A DNA stretch of 64,000 nt from Nissolia schottii. Its lineage: Eukaryota > Streptophyta > Magnoliopsida > Fabales > Fabaceae. The number at the start of each line of letters is the position of its first letter. The first letter of the stretch is position 1. Position numbers and translations under genes: made by a program. The DNA is taken from positions 700,485 to 764,484 of the forward strand of contig QANU01001262.1 in the NCBI GenBank assembly GCA_003254905.1. The letters run 5' to 3'. Below are positions 32,864 through 44,509 of the stretch, one piece after another. The notes beneath the pieces were generated by a model, which was not told the DNA's origin, ran no database searches, and saw only the letters and a list, made by a program, of their open reading frames with translations.

Positions 32864-35318
32864 TAAATAATTTCCAAAAACTATATTAGAGAGAAAGAGA
32901 AGGGAAAAAAATGAAGAAGAAAATACACACTGATTTCCATGAAATGTGGTGACTTTAACTCCGCAACTAACGCAAATTAACCGATAACATGGAGGAAAGA
33001 AATATGGAGAGGGAATAACCTGAGCCAATCTCCCCAATGCAAAAGCAGACATTTCTCTAAGCTGCACATCAGGGGACTGAAGCATCTCTATCAGAGGTCG
33101 AACAGCACCTCTCTGTACAATGTGAACCTAAAAAAACCACGTGAAAAAGAAGGTAAGAATTAAGAATGAGAAATAATTACTGACGCTTCAAAGCACAAGT
33201 TAACATGTACACTATCAATGGAATCCCTATATAACAAAGAAATAAGCAACACAAAGCAATCCAAACTTGGAAAATTGAATTGGAAAACAAATGCTCCAAA
33301 CTAAAATTTCTGGGTGTCTATTGTAGTCCTTTTCACCCCTCTTTACCATCCAGTCAACAAGCATAAAAAAGAGGTGTTGCAGCCCTTTCCCCCTTCCGTT
33401 CTCTTCTCCTTGGTACAAGACACAAAGATCCAAAACTTCCTGTTTACCTTGCAGTCTGAATCAGTTGCAGCAAACTGTCCAAGTAACAAGGCTGCTTCCC
33501 TCTGGCTTTCAGAGCAACACGAGCTGTTACATAATAAAACAAATATTAGAATAAGTTAACTGACAGATATCCTCTTTAGCAATATGTTCTATTAATATTA
33601 AAACAAGTAGAGAGACAGGATCTATAGAGAGGGAAGGAGGCATAGTAGTTTTCCGGGGTCTAAACTGAGAATATACCTAAGTAATCCAATTACAGGTTGT
33701 AAAGCTCCAGCAAGAAGAACTTCTTTCTTAATATTAGGGGAAGAGTGGACCAGATTTCCAATCACACCAACCTGTAATATGATAGAATTCATTGTGTGTG
33801 ACCAGAAAGAGAAGTGCACAGACTGAACTCAATATTTTAGCAAACTTAACATTTATAATTTAGGTTAGCAATACCGCTTCATAATGAATAGCAGCATCTT
33901 CTGAGCGAAGCATTAGAATCAGAGTTGGAAGAGCATTGCATTCAACAATCTGTCAAATCATGATGTTCTGTTACTTACATCACATGGAAGTCAATTAAAA
34001 TTCTCAAGTTTCAGCAAAGATCACTTACCTGATTTTTATTTTCATCATTTTTAAAAGCCAGGGTTCGCAATGCACCAGCAGCTGCTCTTTGCACCTTTGT
34101 ATCTGCGAATTCAAGTAAATGAACAAGGGGTGGAATCCCACCTTCCATCCTGCATAATAATTCCAGGTAATCATAACAACAGAATGACACCAAACTTAAT
34201 TTAATGTATGATAGTCCTTGAAGAAGCAAACCTGACACGGGTTTTAATGCTGCTATTCTCATGAGCAAGATTAGTAATTGCGTCTGCAGCCCTACGAATG
34301 AGACTATTAATTGCACGAGATGTTAAGCCATTCTTATGCCTCTTCAGAAGATCAACAAGATGTTTTAAGGCACCATTGTCAACAATGAGCTGCTGATGTT
34401 CAGGCTGTAGAAGGCATTTTCAAACAAAATAGCTAATTTAGGAATTATATAAGATAATACACCCTCAGACATTTTCTTCGAAGCTTTCCTTTACCATCAT
34501 TTAGCCAAAATAATCTGATAATACAATTGTTTTTTAAGAAAAGGAATAATAACCTTATAAATTATAAAACAAAATACATAATTAACACCAAGCGAATTTA
34601 AAGTAGAATACTCTACTACTAATCTACTAATATACTACCAATAATTGGTAACTATCGGAGTAAAACCTTAATCTCAATTTGCAGAATCAAAATCATGTCA
34701 AACATCAGTATACACATCAGAGCAAGCAGAATCCACGGAATGAGTTCAATTGTAATAATTCTTTAACAGAAATAGTTTACCTTGACGGCAAGAAGTCCAA
34801 GTGCGAAAGCACTCCCTTTCTCGACATCGTGCTCAAACGGCAATGGCCTCTGAACGAGGTCTTCCTCGACCACAGGAGGCGCTTGAAGGTGTTGAACCAA
34901 CGCCGGAATAGCGCCTCCTTCGACAATCACGTTCACAACTTCCTCTGAACAGAACACCGAACAATTCAACACAAACGCCACATGCATGCTCCATACGGAA
35001 AACACAGAATAATTCCGGAACCAAATTCCGCGTAAAAAAAATGGAACGCATGAAGAGATCGAGGGAGGATTTACCGTTTTTGGCAAGATCAGCGAGGGCG
35101 TGAGTGGCGCGCTTGGCGGCGGCTCGATCGGATTCCTTCCACGAGAAAGTGTTGGTGAGGATGGTGACCTGGTCCTTGACATCGGAGAGGAGGGCGTCGC
35201 GGTCGTCGCCGATGGGAGGAGCGGAGATCTGGCGGTCGTCTTGGAATTCGTCGTCGAGCTTCCTCTTCTGGCCTTTCCTCTCGGGGAGGCACTGATCTGA
35301 GCGACCCTGAAGCTCCAT
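28883..35318 (-). CDS. ARIA: Armadillo-repeat/BTB protein, ARIA/ABAP1 family (19 coding exons)
   Basis: Minus-strand exons: 35318-35075, 34944-34781, 34404-34232, 34149-34029, 33949-33875, 33771-33677, 33533-33448, 33127-33020, 32633-32515, 32385-32317, 32130-32071, 31875-31752, 31633-31494, 30943-30880, 30751-30672, 30312-30248, 30149-30032, 29929-29805, 28958-28883. All have GT-AG borders; joined length 2106 nt, 701 aa. The N-terminus has a basic ERKGQKRKLDDE segment, then armadillo repeats to about residue 520 (e.g. MEGGIPPLVHLLEFADTKVQ, AGALQPVIGLL). A BTB/POZ domain starts at about 527 (GEQYVNNCTLSDVTFLVEG), followed by ELSEAFNAISLRHTCILFIL. Known relatives are Arabidopsis ARIA (binds ABF2 in abscisic-acid signalling) and ABAP1 (DNA-replication control); BTB proteins commonly act as CUL3 adaptors. 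The GQKRKL N-terminus and ARM blocks favour ARIA, but ABAP1 is possible. An (AT)n run lies in intron 8. Confidence 0.95.
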
Positions 35319-36301
35319 CGACAATAGAGAAGGAGGAGAAGAAGATGCACCAACAACGAAGTTCCCTCCCTGCCTGCGACGCACAGCACTTCAGGGATGA
35401 GGTGCGAGAGAGAGAGGGGGGGTTGATCCAAAATGGAATTCGGGATTTGAACACGCTGCCAGATCGTAGGGGTATTTCCGGAATTAAAATATATTTATAT
35501 ATAATTTTCTATTTTCTTTTTTGCGTATGATATGATAGCTTTTTTAAGTTTGAGGAGAGGTGTCGGGTTGTGAAGCGGCCGCATTATTTCCGGTTATGGA
35601 CCGGTGGGGTGAACAGTACGCACTCACATTTGACAGTTTTTGCGCTTGGGTTAACGTGCGCCTCCGCCGAGGAGAAGGTAAACTGCTAAAGGGCTATGCT
35701 AAGATGCGCGTGGTGGGTTGAGAGAAAGAGTGGGTCCAGTGGTCAAGTTGGGTGGGCCTGCTAGAGTGGTGATGTGATGCACGTTCGGTTATGATTGGAT
35801 TAGATAAAACTAGGAGCGGTGCATTCAGATTGCAGATTGCAGTACTCTACCTATATCCATATTGTGACTGTATCGTCTTTGCTTGCTAGCATCCAAATTT
35901 TTCACTTTTTTTACTGTATTCGTTGTCCTACCTAGTAGCTGCACAGCCTATCCATTTTGGTCTTTTTGTATTTTTCTTTTTTTTAAAAGAAATTCAGTAT
36001 TACACTCTAAAATTTAAAAGAAACGGGAGGGGGAAGAGAGAGAGAGAGAGTAGGAACGTGCGAGCTGACGTGTCAGTTCAGCAGGCTTCAACTAAAGGAC
36101 TTAAAAAAAGTCAAAGGGCGAAGAAAAAGAGGAAGTCAAAAGCAGCAGGAGGGGGGCGGGTGGAGCGTCGTTGGACCAACTTTGGGTGTGAAGCCATAAG
36201 AAACGTGTTAGCGACCAAAAACTGGTAACATTTGTAAGTGTCCGAAAACACAATGTAAGAATTATTTTAGACTTCTATTCATGGTTGACAAAAATAAATC
36301 T
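35319..36301. other. Upstream region of the ARIA-like gene
   Basis: 5' UTR and promoter side of the minus-strand gene, with a GC-richer stretch at 35560-35780 and a (GA)n run at about 36037-36051. Open frames on the plus strand here (such as 35923-36228, Lys/Arg-rich) show no domain and I do not call them. Confidence 0.5.
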
Positions 36302-36366
36302 TTTCTGTAAGTATCATTATGTATAATTTTTTTTTCTGTAAGTATCATTATGTATAATTTTTTTTA
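36302..36366. repeat. Two-unit tandem repeat, about 32 bp
   Basis: CTGTAAGTATCATTATGTAT followed by a T run occurs twice in direct succession. Confidence 0.85.
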
Positions 36367-36544
36367 AGTCCAAAAGTTATTTATAATATTAATTTTTGTT
36401 GCTGATGAAAAAATTTATACATTTCTTGGGCCATGAGGTCTCTAAACTTGAATAGTCACCGGAACCACTATCACAATGACCCAGGACTACGTGTTTTTGG
36501 ATAGCCGAAAACATTGATCGTTAGGGACCAAAAATGACTGTCTT

Positions 36545-36587
<43 letters not shown>

Positions 36588-37821
36588 AAAAGCAAAGGCT
36601 TGTTTTCTCTCTATAAAAAGGCTTGCTTCTATTCTATCATTACAATTTATAGTTATTTTAAATATTTTAGTACAAATATCAGAGTTTAACTTAGATACGG
36701 GCTGAGCCTTTGTTTATCTAATTAATAATGTGATAATATACAATTGAAAAGAATTAGCATTTTACAATATGATAATACATATACATAAATAATATATAAA
36801 ATTGCATGTTTACTTTAATTCTATGTTAAATTCAATATCATTACTCGAATAAAAAAAATAAAAAAAAGTAACCTCATTCAAATTCAAATAGGCTGGAACA
36901 GTGCTTGTGCCGTCAACCAGCAAAGCCAAATGAATGGCTACCACCAAGATTTTGATATTTAACTGTCAGCTGATAGATCCACAACATAACCAATATTAAG
37001 ACAATAACATAAAGTAGCAAAAACATAAAGATGAATAGGCTTGTGATTTTCGGGAATAATTGTAACTTAATCACGTGAAGATGATTGGAAAAAATTAGAA
37101 GATTAGAATCACATTGGGGCCATTCAGTTCATTTATTGGCAGATTGAACTATGTGGCAATATGGCATGTGAAACCCCTTCCCTTCCTTTCCCTTTTATGT
37201 GTAGGACAACTGGAACTTCCGACGTTTGAATTGACCTTGCTCTATAATTAGCCTCAAGCTTAAGAACTTTGATTTAAGCATATATCAATCAAAATGAAAG
37301 GAGAGATTCCAAACTACCATCTTAATTAAGGACCCGACATCCATGGCCATAATTTGCAACATTGACTCTCCTAAAATTTGTATGAAATGAGCTAATGGTT
37401 AGGACAAGAATTATCATGTCACATTTCTTCTACAAGACAAAAGCATTGTTTGGCACCCCGGCGACTAATGTACTACACCAATCAAAGATAAGTATATTGT
37501 GTGTTATTCAATACAACTTTGTTATTTTAATATATCAAAATATATTTAAAATATATTTACACCCTTGTCATTTTCTTACAAAACATCATGGGTCCACTTC
37601 ACAACACATCATGGAATTCACTCTGTAATAAATGACCTCATGATGTATTGTGAGATAGTGATAATTGACAAGGTGTAGACATATTTAAATAAATTCAAAG
37701 AGTATTTTCCTTATACAATATTTGCTATGAAATACCGCACATGTCCTATGGCTGTGGGTTAAGAAAATAACAATGCTTTGTAATTTATTTTATTATGGTA
37801 TTGAGTTATAATCTTTGTAAA
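36367..37821. other. Intergenic DNA with a 39-base poly(A) run
   Basis: The run of A at 36548-36586 follows a short unique stretch (36430-36547) that could be a retroposed fragment, but no matching target duplication was found. The remainder is AT-rich with no gene. Confidence 0.5.
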
Positions 37822-37830
37822 TTTAATTTA

Positions 37831-38149
37831 GGGTTAAATATGTTTTTAGTCTGTGTAAAATTAAAAAAAAAATTGTGTTTGGTTTTTGAAAAAAAAAATA
37901 TTTAGGAATTAGTTCTTAAAAAAAATTAAAAAGAGACGTTAAGTGTTAACGTAACCGTTAAATATGTCATGTAGCACGTCACGTATGATGTTACATCTAA
38001 CGGTCACGTCAACACTTAATGTCTCCTTCTGCCGGCAGAGACTAAAACCTACAAAATAAACTTCAAGAACTAATTCCTAACAACAACAAAAATTCAGAGA
38101 CCAAACACAAAATTTTTAATTTTAGAAGACTAAAAACATATTTAACCCC
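37831..38149. mobile_element. Mutator-type MITE, 319 bp, perfect 9-bp TSD
   Basis: TTTAATTTA flanks the element at 37822-37830 and 38150-38158. The ends are inverted repeats, GGGTTAAATATGTTTTTAGT on the left and GGGTTAAATATGTTTTTAGT on the reverse complement of the right, continuing as imperfect arms for about 100 bases. The centre contains ACGTCACGTATGATGTTACA. There is no coding capacity. The perfect duplication suggests a recent insertion. This MITE type is familiar from legume genomes. Confidence 0.9.
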
Positions 38150-38158
38150 TTTAATTTA

Positions 38159-39147
38159 TTATGGTATTGCGTTTGGTATTTTATAACAGGGGAAAAAATT
38201 GGTCTCCATAATTTGTATTTTTAATAAGATATTAGTTGTTGATGGGCCAAAATAAATTAAGTAAAAATATAGAAAATAATATTATAAAATAAAATGCCAA
38301 AACAAAATTCAGAAGAGTAAAAAGTATAATGACTAAAATAAAAATAAAATAAATTGGACAATTGCATGTGGGCCATGACAATAAGTCACTGAAAATAAAT
38401 AAATAAATAAATAAATAAATATATATATATATAAAAGGTTAGAGATTTAAATCTCAATGTTAGGGATGTAAAAAAAATGTAGGGTGTGGCAATTAGCAAT
38501 GATCTTACAAGGCTCGTCCAAAATGATGCCATTCTTATTTAAAATATTTGGAATTTAATTCGAAGTGTACCGGTTTATCAAAACCAGAGAGAAAGACAAA
38601 TATCAATGCATATACAGTTGTGTACCGCCAAACCACATGCATTAACGCTTCCGCAGCCCCCGCCATACCATGAACAAGCGCAATCAGTAAAGAGATTTAT
38701 GGATTTTTTTTTGGTCATATATTTATGGATTTAATGATTGAGTAATATATGTCAGGGAAGAGTCTCCATATATATAGTATAATTAAGAGAAAGAGAAATG
38801 AGTGTCTTGATTGTGTTGGGCGGGATCAATGAGGACCGCACCTTATTCTAAAGCTTACTTGTTGTATCAGACATTAAAGAATTGGAAGCTCGATCCATCA
38901 CCACCACGATCATGCATGACTCATCACTCATGAGCTTGGCAGGCTACCCCCAAATTATATGCACTTTACACGAAAGAAAATTGAGGTTTATTAATATCTG
39001 GATATCAAATGAAGATATTAATATAAGATACTTAATGTAAGAGACCTTAAAGTAAGATTATTAATGAAAATTGAGAGTTAATAGCTCAAGTGACTCTTAA
39101 TCCTATGATAATATACACCTATTAATAATAAGTATTTTAATAATAAC

Positions 39148-39187
<40 letters not shown>

Positions 39188-39799
39188 TCTAACGAATAAA
39201 TAAAGACAGTACAGTATTTCTCAATAAAGTGCCATTGAAGATAATAATTAATGTCAAACAAGCATGTCTTATGTCTAATGTCTTTTGCATTATGCCTCAT
39301 CCTAATGTCTAAAAATCAACAATATTTGGCATATGCCACCTATGTAAGTTTTTTTTTTTTTTTGCACAGTTGGTCATGTCATGTTAAGGATGAAACTTGC
39401 AAAACTCAGTTTGATGCTCAAGTTAGTATAGGTAAGAAGTGGACAAAATGATAATATCATAATCTTTTTAGTTACTTTAAATCGTTTGTGTCATATATAT
39501 TTAAGTGAGAATCTGACTTTGTTGATTTGTAACTCATTCACTGTCATCATGAACTCTAAGTTAGGACAATTAGACCACATAAGTTATAGTTATAATGAAC
39601 TCTTTATTATGTTTTAATATCATGTGGATTATATCTTACGCAAAGTTTGCTTGTTCAGATTATCTTGTGAGCCTATATATTTACCTCATCGTTTAGACTA
39701 AGATCTATGTGATTGCGCAATTGGATTGAACCCATATGATTGGGTCATCATTAATGGTAATTGTCAACAATATTATCATTATAAGTATATTAAAAGTTT
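38159..39799. other. Intergenic DNA with microsatellites
   Basis: AT-rich; holds an (AAAT)n/(AT)n run at about 38394-38433 and an (AAT)n run at about 39131-39187. No gene seen. Confidence 0.6.
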
Positions 39800-39858
39800 T
39801 AAATTACTTTTTTGGTTGACAAAGGAGCTAAAGCCCAAAAGGAAAAGAAAACCAAAAA

Positions 39859-40719
39859 CTAGCCTCCACGAGGCCACGCGATCTGAATCAGATCATTCAA
39901 AAGTAATGCGCGAGTAGGCACCGGGGCCACATCAAAATGCACGATCTCAAAATTGTCAAGTGTGTGACTCAGATTGGCAAGACAATCAGCAACACGATTG
40001 GACTCCTTGACGACATGTTTAAGGTGCACCACCCAACTCCTTGATAAAAGTTCGCGAATCCGAGATATAATCGAGGCAGCTGGGTGTAATCGATTTTGAC
40101 AATTTTGGATAAGCTTAATAGCACTTTGTGAATCGCAATCAACTCGCACTTGTTGAAAGCCACCATTCCAAGCAATACTGAGTACATGTAAAATGTCCCA
40201 CAGCTTGGCTATAGTGATGGATGTCAAACCCAATTTGATCGAAAAGCCTTTAACAAAACTTCCTGATTCATCTCTAATCAGACCCCCACATCCTGCACTG
40301 TCAGAGCTAAGCACCGAACCATCACAATTTGCTACCACCCGTCTAGGAGAAGGAAAGTGCCAACAAATCAGATGTTCCTCCGAGTTGGATGGGATAGGAG
40401 AAGAGCAAGTATCAACCGGGAGAGAATAATGCTTAAGCCTCAGTCCAAAAGAAAACCAAAGGTCACCAATGCTAGGAGAAGAGTTATTAAAAATAAAATC
40501 ATTACGAACGTACCAGAGGTAATGAAGGGCCAAAGCAAACACCGAGCGCCATTCCTGGTCACTGTACCAATCGAATTGATGGCCTACCTTCAGATTTTCT
40601 CTAAGCCAAGTATGCAGGGATGCGCTAAAAAACTTATACCAACAAGAGGGATGCAGTAATCTCTTCCAAAATCTCAATACTACCTCACAATCTCGAAGAG
40701 CATGTAGAGTGGTCTCCAT
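39859..40719 (-). pseudogene. LINE ORF2, RNase H region
   Basis: The open stretch shows the plant RVT_3-type RNase H motifs: VVANCDGSVLSSDSAGCGGL near its middle, VDCDSQSAIKLI, and HVVKESNRVADCLAN near the end. The upstream part (RDCEVVLRFWKRLL, followed by WYVRNDFIF) is the connector seen before RNase H in plant LINE proteins. The stop at 39859 is probably the original end of ORF2. Confidence 0.85.
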
Positions 40720-40734
40720 AGAATGACTAGAACA

Positions 40735-42402
40735 TCAAGGACAGGAGCTATCCAAAGAAAGATGACGACTTACACGATTCGCATTAGTTATTAAAGTTTC
40801 TCTGGAAACCAGATAGAGGAAGGATTTTACCTGCTTAACTCCCTTCCACTTCCAAATTAACCTAAAAAGGGGATCTCTGATGTGTATGGAATCCTCACCC
40901 GATAGAGAAGAATAGGCAGATTTAATAGAGAAGGAGCCATCATGGCCAGGAGCCCAGGCAACGTAATCATTGCCAAGACTAGGGGAAGGGGGATGGATAA
41001 CTGTCATCAGATTACAAATGTTAACAGGTAAAATAGGGGAGATGCGAGCCCAATCCCAATTATCCTCATCATCCACAAAACCGGCAATAGTGAGATGGAT
41101 ATCAGACTGTTGAATAGAAACTAAAGAGTATGCCTCCAGCGATATGAACCCAGGAATCCAGTGATCTTTCCAAAACCTGATAGTAATCCCATTGCCCACC
41201 CGCCAAATAATGTTATCATGGACATGTTGCCAAGCTTTCGTAATACCTTTCCAAACATTCGACTGGTTAGTCTTTAGCTTGACTACAGGAATGGTAGTCT
41301 CTCCGCATCTGTATTTACCCCTCAAAACTTGGACCCAGAGAGATTCCTTGTTCATAATAAGACCCCAACCAAGTTTTGCCAAGAAAGATATATTTGACAA
41401 TCTAGCTTGACGAAGACCAAGCCCACCAGCTACTTTCGGTTTGTAGACAGAGTCCCAAGAGACCAAGCTAATGCGTTTGCTTCCATCCACAAAGCCCCAA
41501 AGGAAACTTCTAATAGTTTTGTCAATGACGTCACAAACTTTTGCCGGGAGAAGGCAAGTCTGCATAGTATAAGAGGGGCTAGCTTCAATCACAGACTTAC
41601 AAAGCGTCAACCTACCAGCCAAAGAAAGAGAGGATGCTTTCCAGTTCGACAGGCGGTGGCTAAGTCTATCAGTTAAGCTACTGAAGGTCTGGCTGGTAAC
41701 TCTCTTATGAAATAGAGGAATGCCCAGGTACTTCCCGAGGTCACGAGTCAAAGAGAATCTCAAACCATCCGCAATCTCCTTTGCCCGATTATGATTAACG
41801 TTATGAGAAAAAGAAATTTTTTTCTTCTCCATTCTCACCTTCTGTCCAGAACTATTACAGAACATGTGCAGACAGTGCTTGATGATATCAACCTGATTCA
41901 AAGAGGCTTCCACAAACAAGAAGAGATCATCTGCAAAGTAGAGGTGCGATATTTTGGGACCTCCTCTACTGAGCGACACAAGCTTCTACAGACCATCCTC
42001 AACTGCTGCACAAATAAGCTGGGAAAGTCTCTCAATGCAAATCACAAATAAATAAGGTGATAGGGGGTCTCCTTGACGAATACCTCGCGAAGGATGAAAA
42101 ACCCCAGTACGATCACCATGCCAAAGAATGTCCATAGAGGAGGACGAGATACAATGCCAAATAATCTCAACCAATTCGTTATGGATACCCATATCTCTGA
42201 GAGAGTCAATAATAAAGTGCCAGTTCAACCTATTATAGGCCTTTTCAAGATCGATCTTAATAGCAAGAAATCCAGTTTTACCTTTTCTTTGTCTCATGCT
42301 ATGAACAACTTCTTGCGCAATCACTACGTTGTCCGCACCCAATCTTCCCGGGATGAAACTGCATTGATGAGGAGAAATAACATGGTTCATGATGGGCTTC
42401 AA
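40735..42402 (-). pseudogene. LINE ORF2, reverse transcriptase main part
   Basis: RT blocks appear in order: HQCSFIPGR, KIDLEKAYNRLNW, GIRQGDPLSPYLFVI, then the catalytic YFADDLFLFV. An in-frame TAG at about 41986 (DGL-stop-KLVSLS, probably once Trp) separates the two open parts. Downstream come the plant LINE thumb and connector blocks KYLGIPLFHKRV, NWKASSLSLAGRLTL and WGFVDGSKRISLVSWD. The RT core is well conserved, so the copy is not extremely old. Confidence 0.85.
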
Positions 42403-43789
42403 ACAAATGAAACATCCTAGCTAACTGTTTACTCGTACGTAGTAAACAAAGCTCACTAGGTTGTTGTCTACTTGGTCGGAATACCTTAGTCCATAGTTAT
42501 CTTTTGAAAATAGTCATTGCTCATAAAATAAGGACCCGTTTTAAACTTGTACTTGTATCACATTAATAATAAAATAGAGCCATGCGTGTGGAATAAACAA
42601 ATATAATAACAAAGCGAATAACGTAATGAGGAATAGAACATATAATATCCACTCAGTGGGTCCACCATACAAAGTCATATCACTGTATACATAATATGTA
42701 CATAGATCAAAACATCAAATACATAATCCAGCATATACAACATCAAAATACAAGGACTACTGGAACGCTACACAGTAAGTCCTTGGCAAAACATAGCACT
42801 CTATCTAGCTCTTAGCCGCTCATGGCTCATCTGGCGGCTCTTCCGCATCTTCAAAATATGATTCATCCTCTTCGGTACCTGAAGTCATAAAACAGTGGGG
42901 GATGAGAACGGTAGGTTCTCAGTGGAAATAACCTTAGTTCCTGAGTCGTTCATCAGATTATGTCGGACTTCAGGCCGCTCAGAGATCTCTAGTGAACATA
43001 CATACTAACCAGCCTACTATTTATTATCTTACCTATCTGAACGGGTTTATCAGCATTAACATGTGACATGGGAACTATTCTTGCTTACTACATTCTCGTG
43101 CTGATTAACAGTTCGTGAATATACTTAACCGTCTCGAGCGTGCTCTTGACGGTACGGCATAACAGCAGAAATATACATTCCAATTAAATTGAGTAACGGC
43201 ATGAAATCAGAATACATTCAGCAGAACAGAGTCATCAGAATAAACATCACATCATCCAATGCAGACATAGCAGAATTCAGTAGAATACAAACATAACAGA
43301 ATTCAGCAGAATGTGTATCACAGAATCATTAACATAACCATGACAGAATGAGCAGCATAACATGTCCAGCAGACTATAACAGAATAACAGCAATTCACAG
43401 CATAACTTAATACAGCAGTATAATAGAATGCAGCAGCATAACAGCATAGGTGTTATTCCCACCATAGTAATGTCCTTGTGACACTAGTATGACGGAATAA
43501 CCTCACACCCTCAGTATAGGCCGACACTGTCCTGACCTCACTGCGGTGGGCTTCCACCTGCCGTGTGCCCCTAGGGACCCCTCGACAGTGGGCTGGTATC
43601 GTACCCCCACCTAAGCTTGCCCCCGTACGACAATGCATAGGCGTGGTAACCGCACACCTCCAGGTATGCCATCTCGACACCACCTGTGGCGGGCTTCCAT
43701 CTTCAGCATGTCTATCCGACCTACTGAAATGGGCTTGTCATATGGCTCTCGTGATCACGGCCTCAGCAGCATGTGGCATATAGCCAATT

Positions 43790-43905
43790 TCAGTATTGGG
43801 GCATTTAGCCCTTTTCAGTAAGTGGCATATAGCCATATTTCAGCAGTATGGGCATTGGCCCTAGTTCAGCAGTATTGGGCATTGGCCCTGATTCAGCAGC
43901 ATGTT
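43790..43905. repeat. Short tandem repeat around GGGCATTGGCCC
   Basis: GGGCATTGGCCCTAGTTCAG and GGGCATTGGCCCTGATTCAG lie 28 bases apart, preceded by the related GGCATATAGCCATATTTCAG and a GGCATATAGCC phrase at about 43776. The units contain a small inverted repeat (GGGC...GCCC) and belong to the LTR-type insertion. Confidence 0.75.
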
Positions 43906-44230
43906 CAGCATTTTGGAGTACCTGCAGCATAGCATACTTGTACATGCAACATGGCATAATTGTTCCCTATGGTTCATTTCAAAATCTTTATTTAGCTCGG
44001 ATTTATATCTAATTCTTTAACTTGGCTCAGCATGAATGCATGAAGAACTACAGATTACATCTCAGATTACACATCGTATACAGATTTACCGACAGCATAG
44101 ACTTCACAAGTTCACTTATACTCACATACAGCATGAATTACATACATTTCAATTATCGCTCATATCTACAGCATCAAACAGCAGCTTATGTGTCTCAAGA
44201 GGAGTTCCATGAAACATTCTGGTCTCAAGC

Positions 44231-44509
44231 CGCTCAGCGGAAACTGTTGTCCGCTCAGCGGTTTGAGCTATAGCGCTCAGCGCTATATACAGCTCCGCTC
44301 AGCGATAGGAGCTCTCATCGCTCAGCGGTAAGGATCCCTTCGCTCAGCGGTCTGACCGCTTTTTAAATATCTCCACCGACTTTTATCCTTTAAGAAAATA
44401 TCTTTTCAGACTTTCCACGTGGGCCTCAGACCGCTCAGCGGTAACCGCCTACCGCTCAGCGCTGAGGTTCACAGCAGTTCGCTCAGCGGCGCCAGAGCAT
44501 CGCTCAGCG
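44231..44509. repeat. Ten-copy CGCTCAGCG inverted-repeat array with about 22-bp period
   Basis: Exact copies of CGCTCAGCG start at 44231, 44252, 44274, 44296, 44319, 44341, 44432, 44453, 44480 and 44501. The start-to-start distances are 21, 22, 22, 23, 22, 91, 21, 27 and 21. The motif is a nine-base inverted repeat (CGCT-C-AGCG), often extended to CCGCTCAGCGG. The sequences between copies differ, so the unit is not a plain tandem repeat. It lies in the LTR-type insertion. A diverged relative (CCGCTCAGAG) occurs at about 42982. Confidence 0.95.

Noticed and set aside
36548-36586. Poly(A) run as proof of a processed pseudogene or LINE tail
   Set aside because: No coding homology lies before it and no matching target duplication flanks it, so only a homopolymer can be stated.
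43453-43821. Overlapping frames in the GC-richer middle of the LTR-type insertion
   Set aside because: They are short, mutually overlapping on both strands, and without domain similarity.
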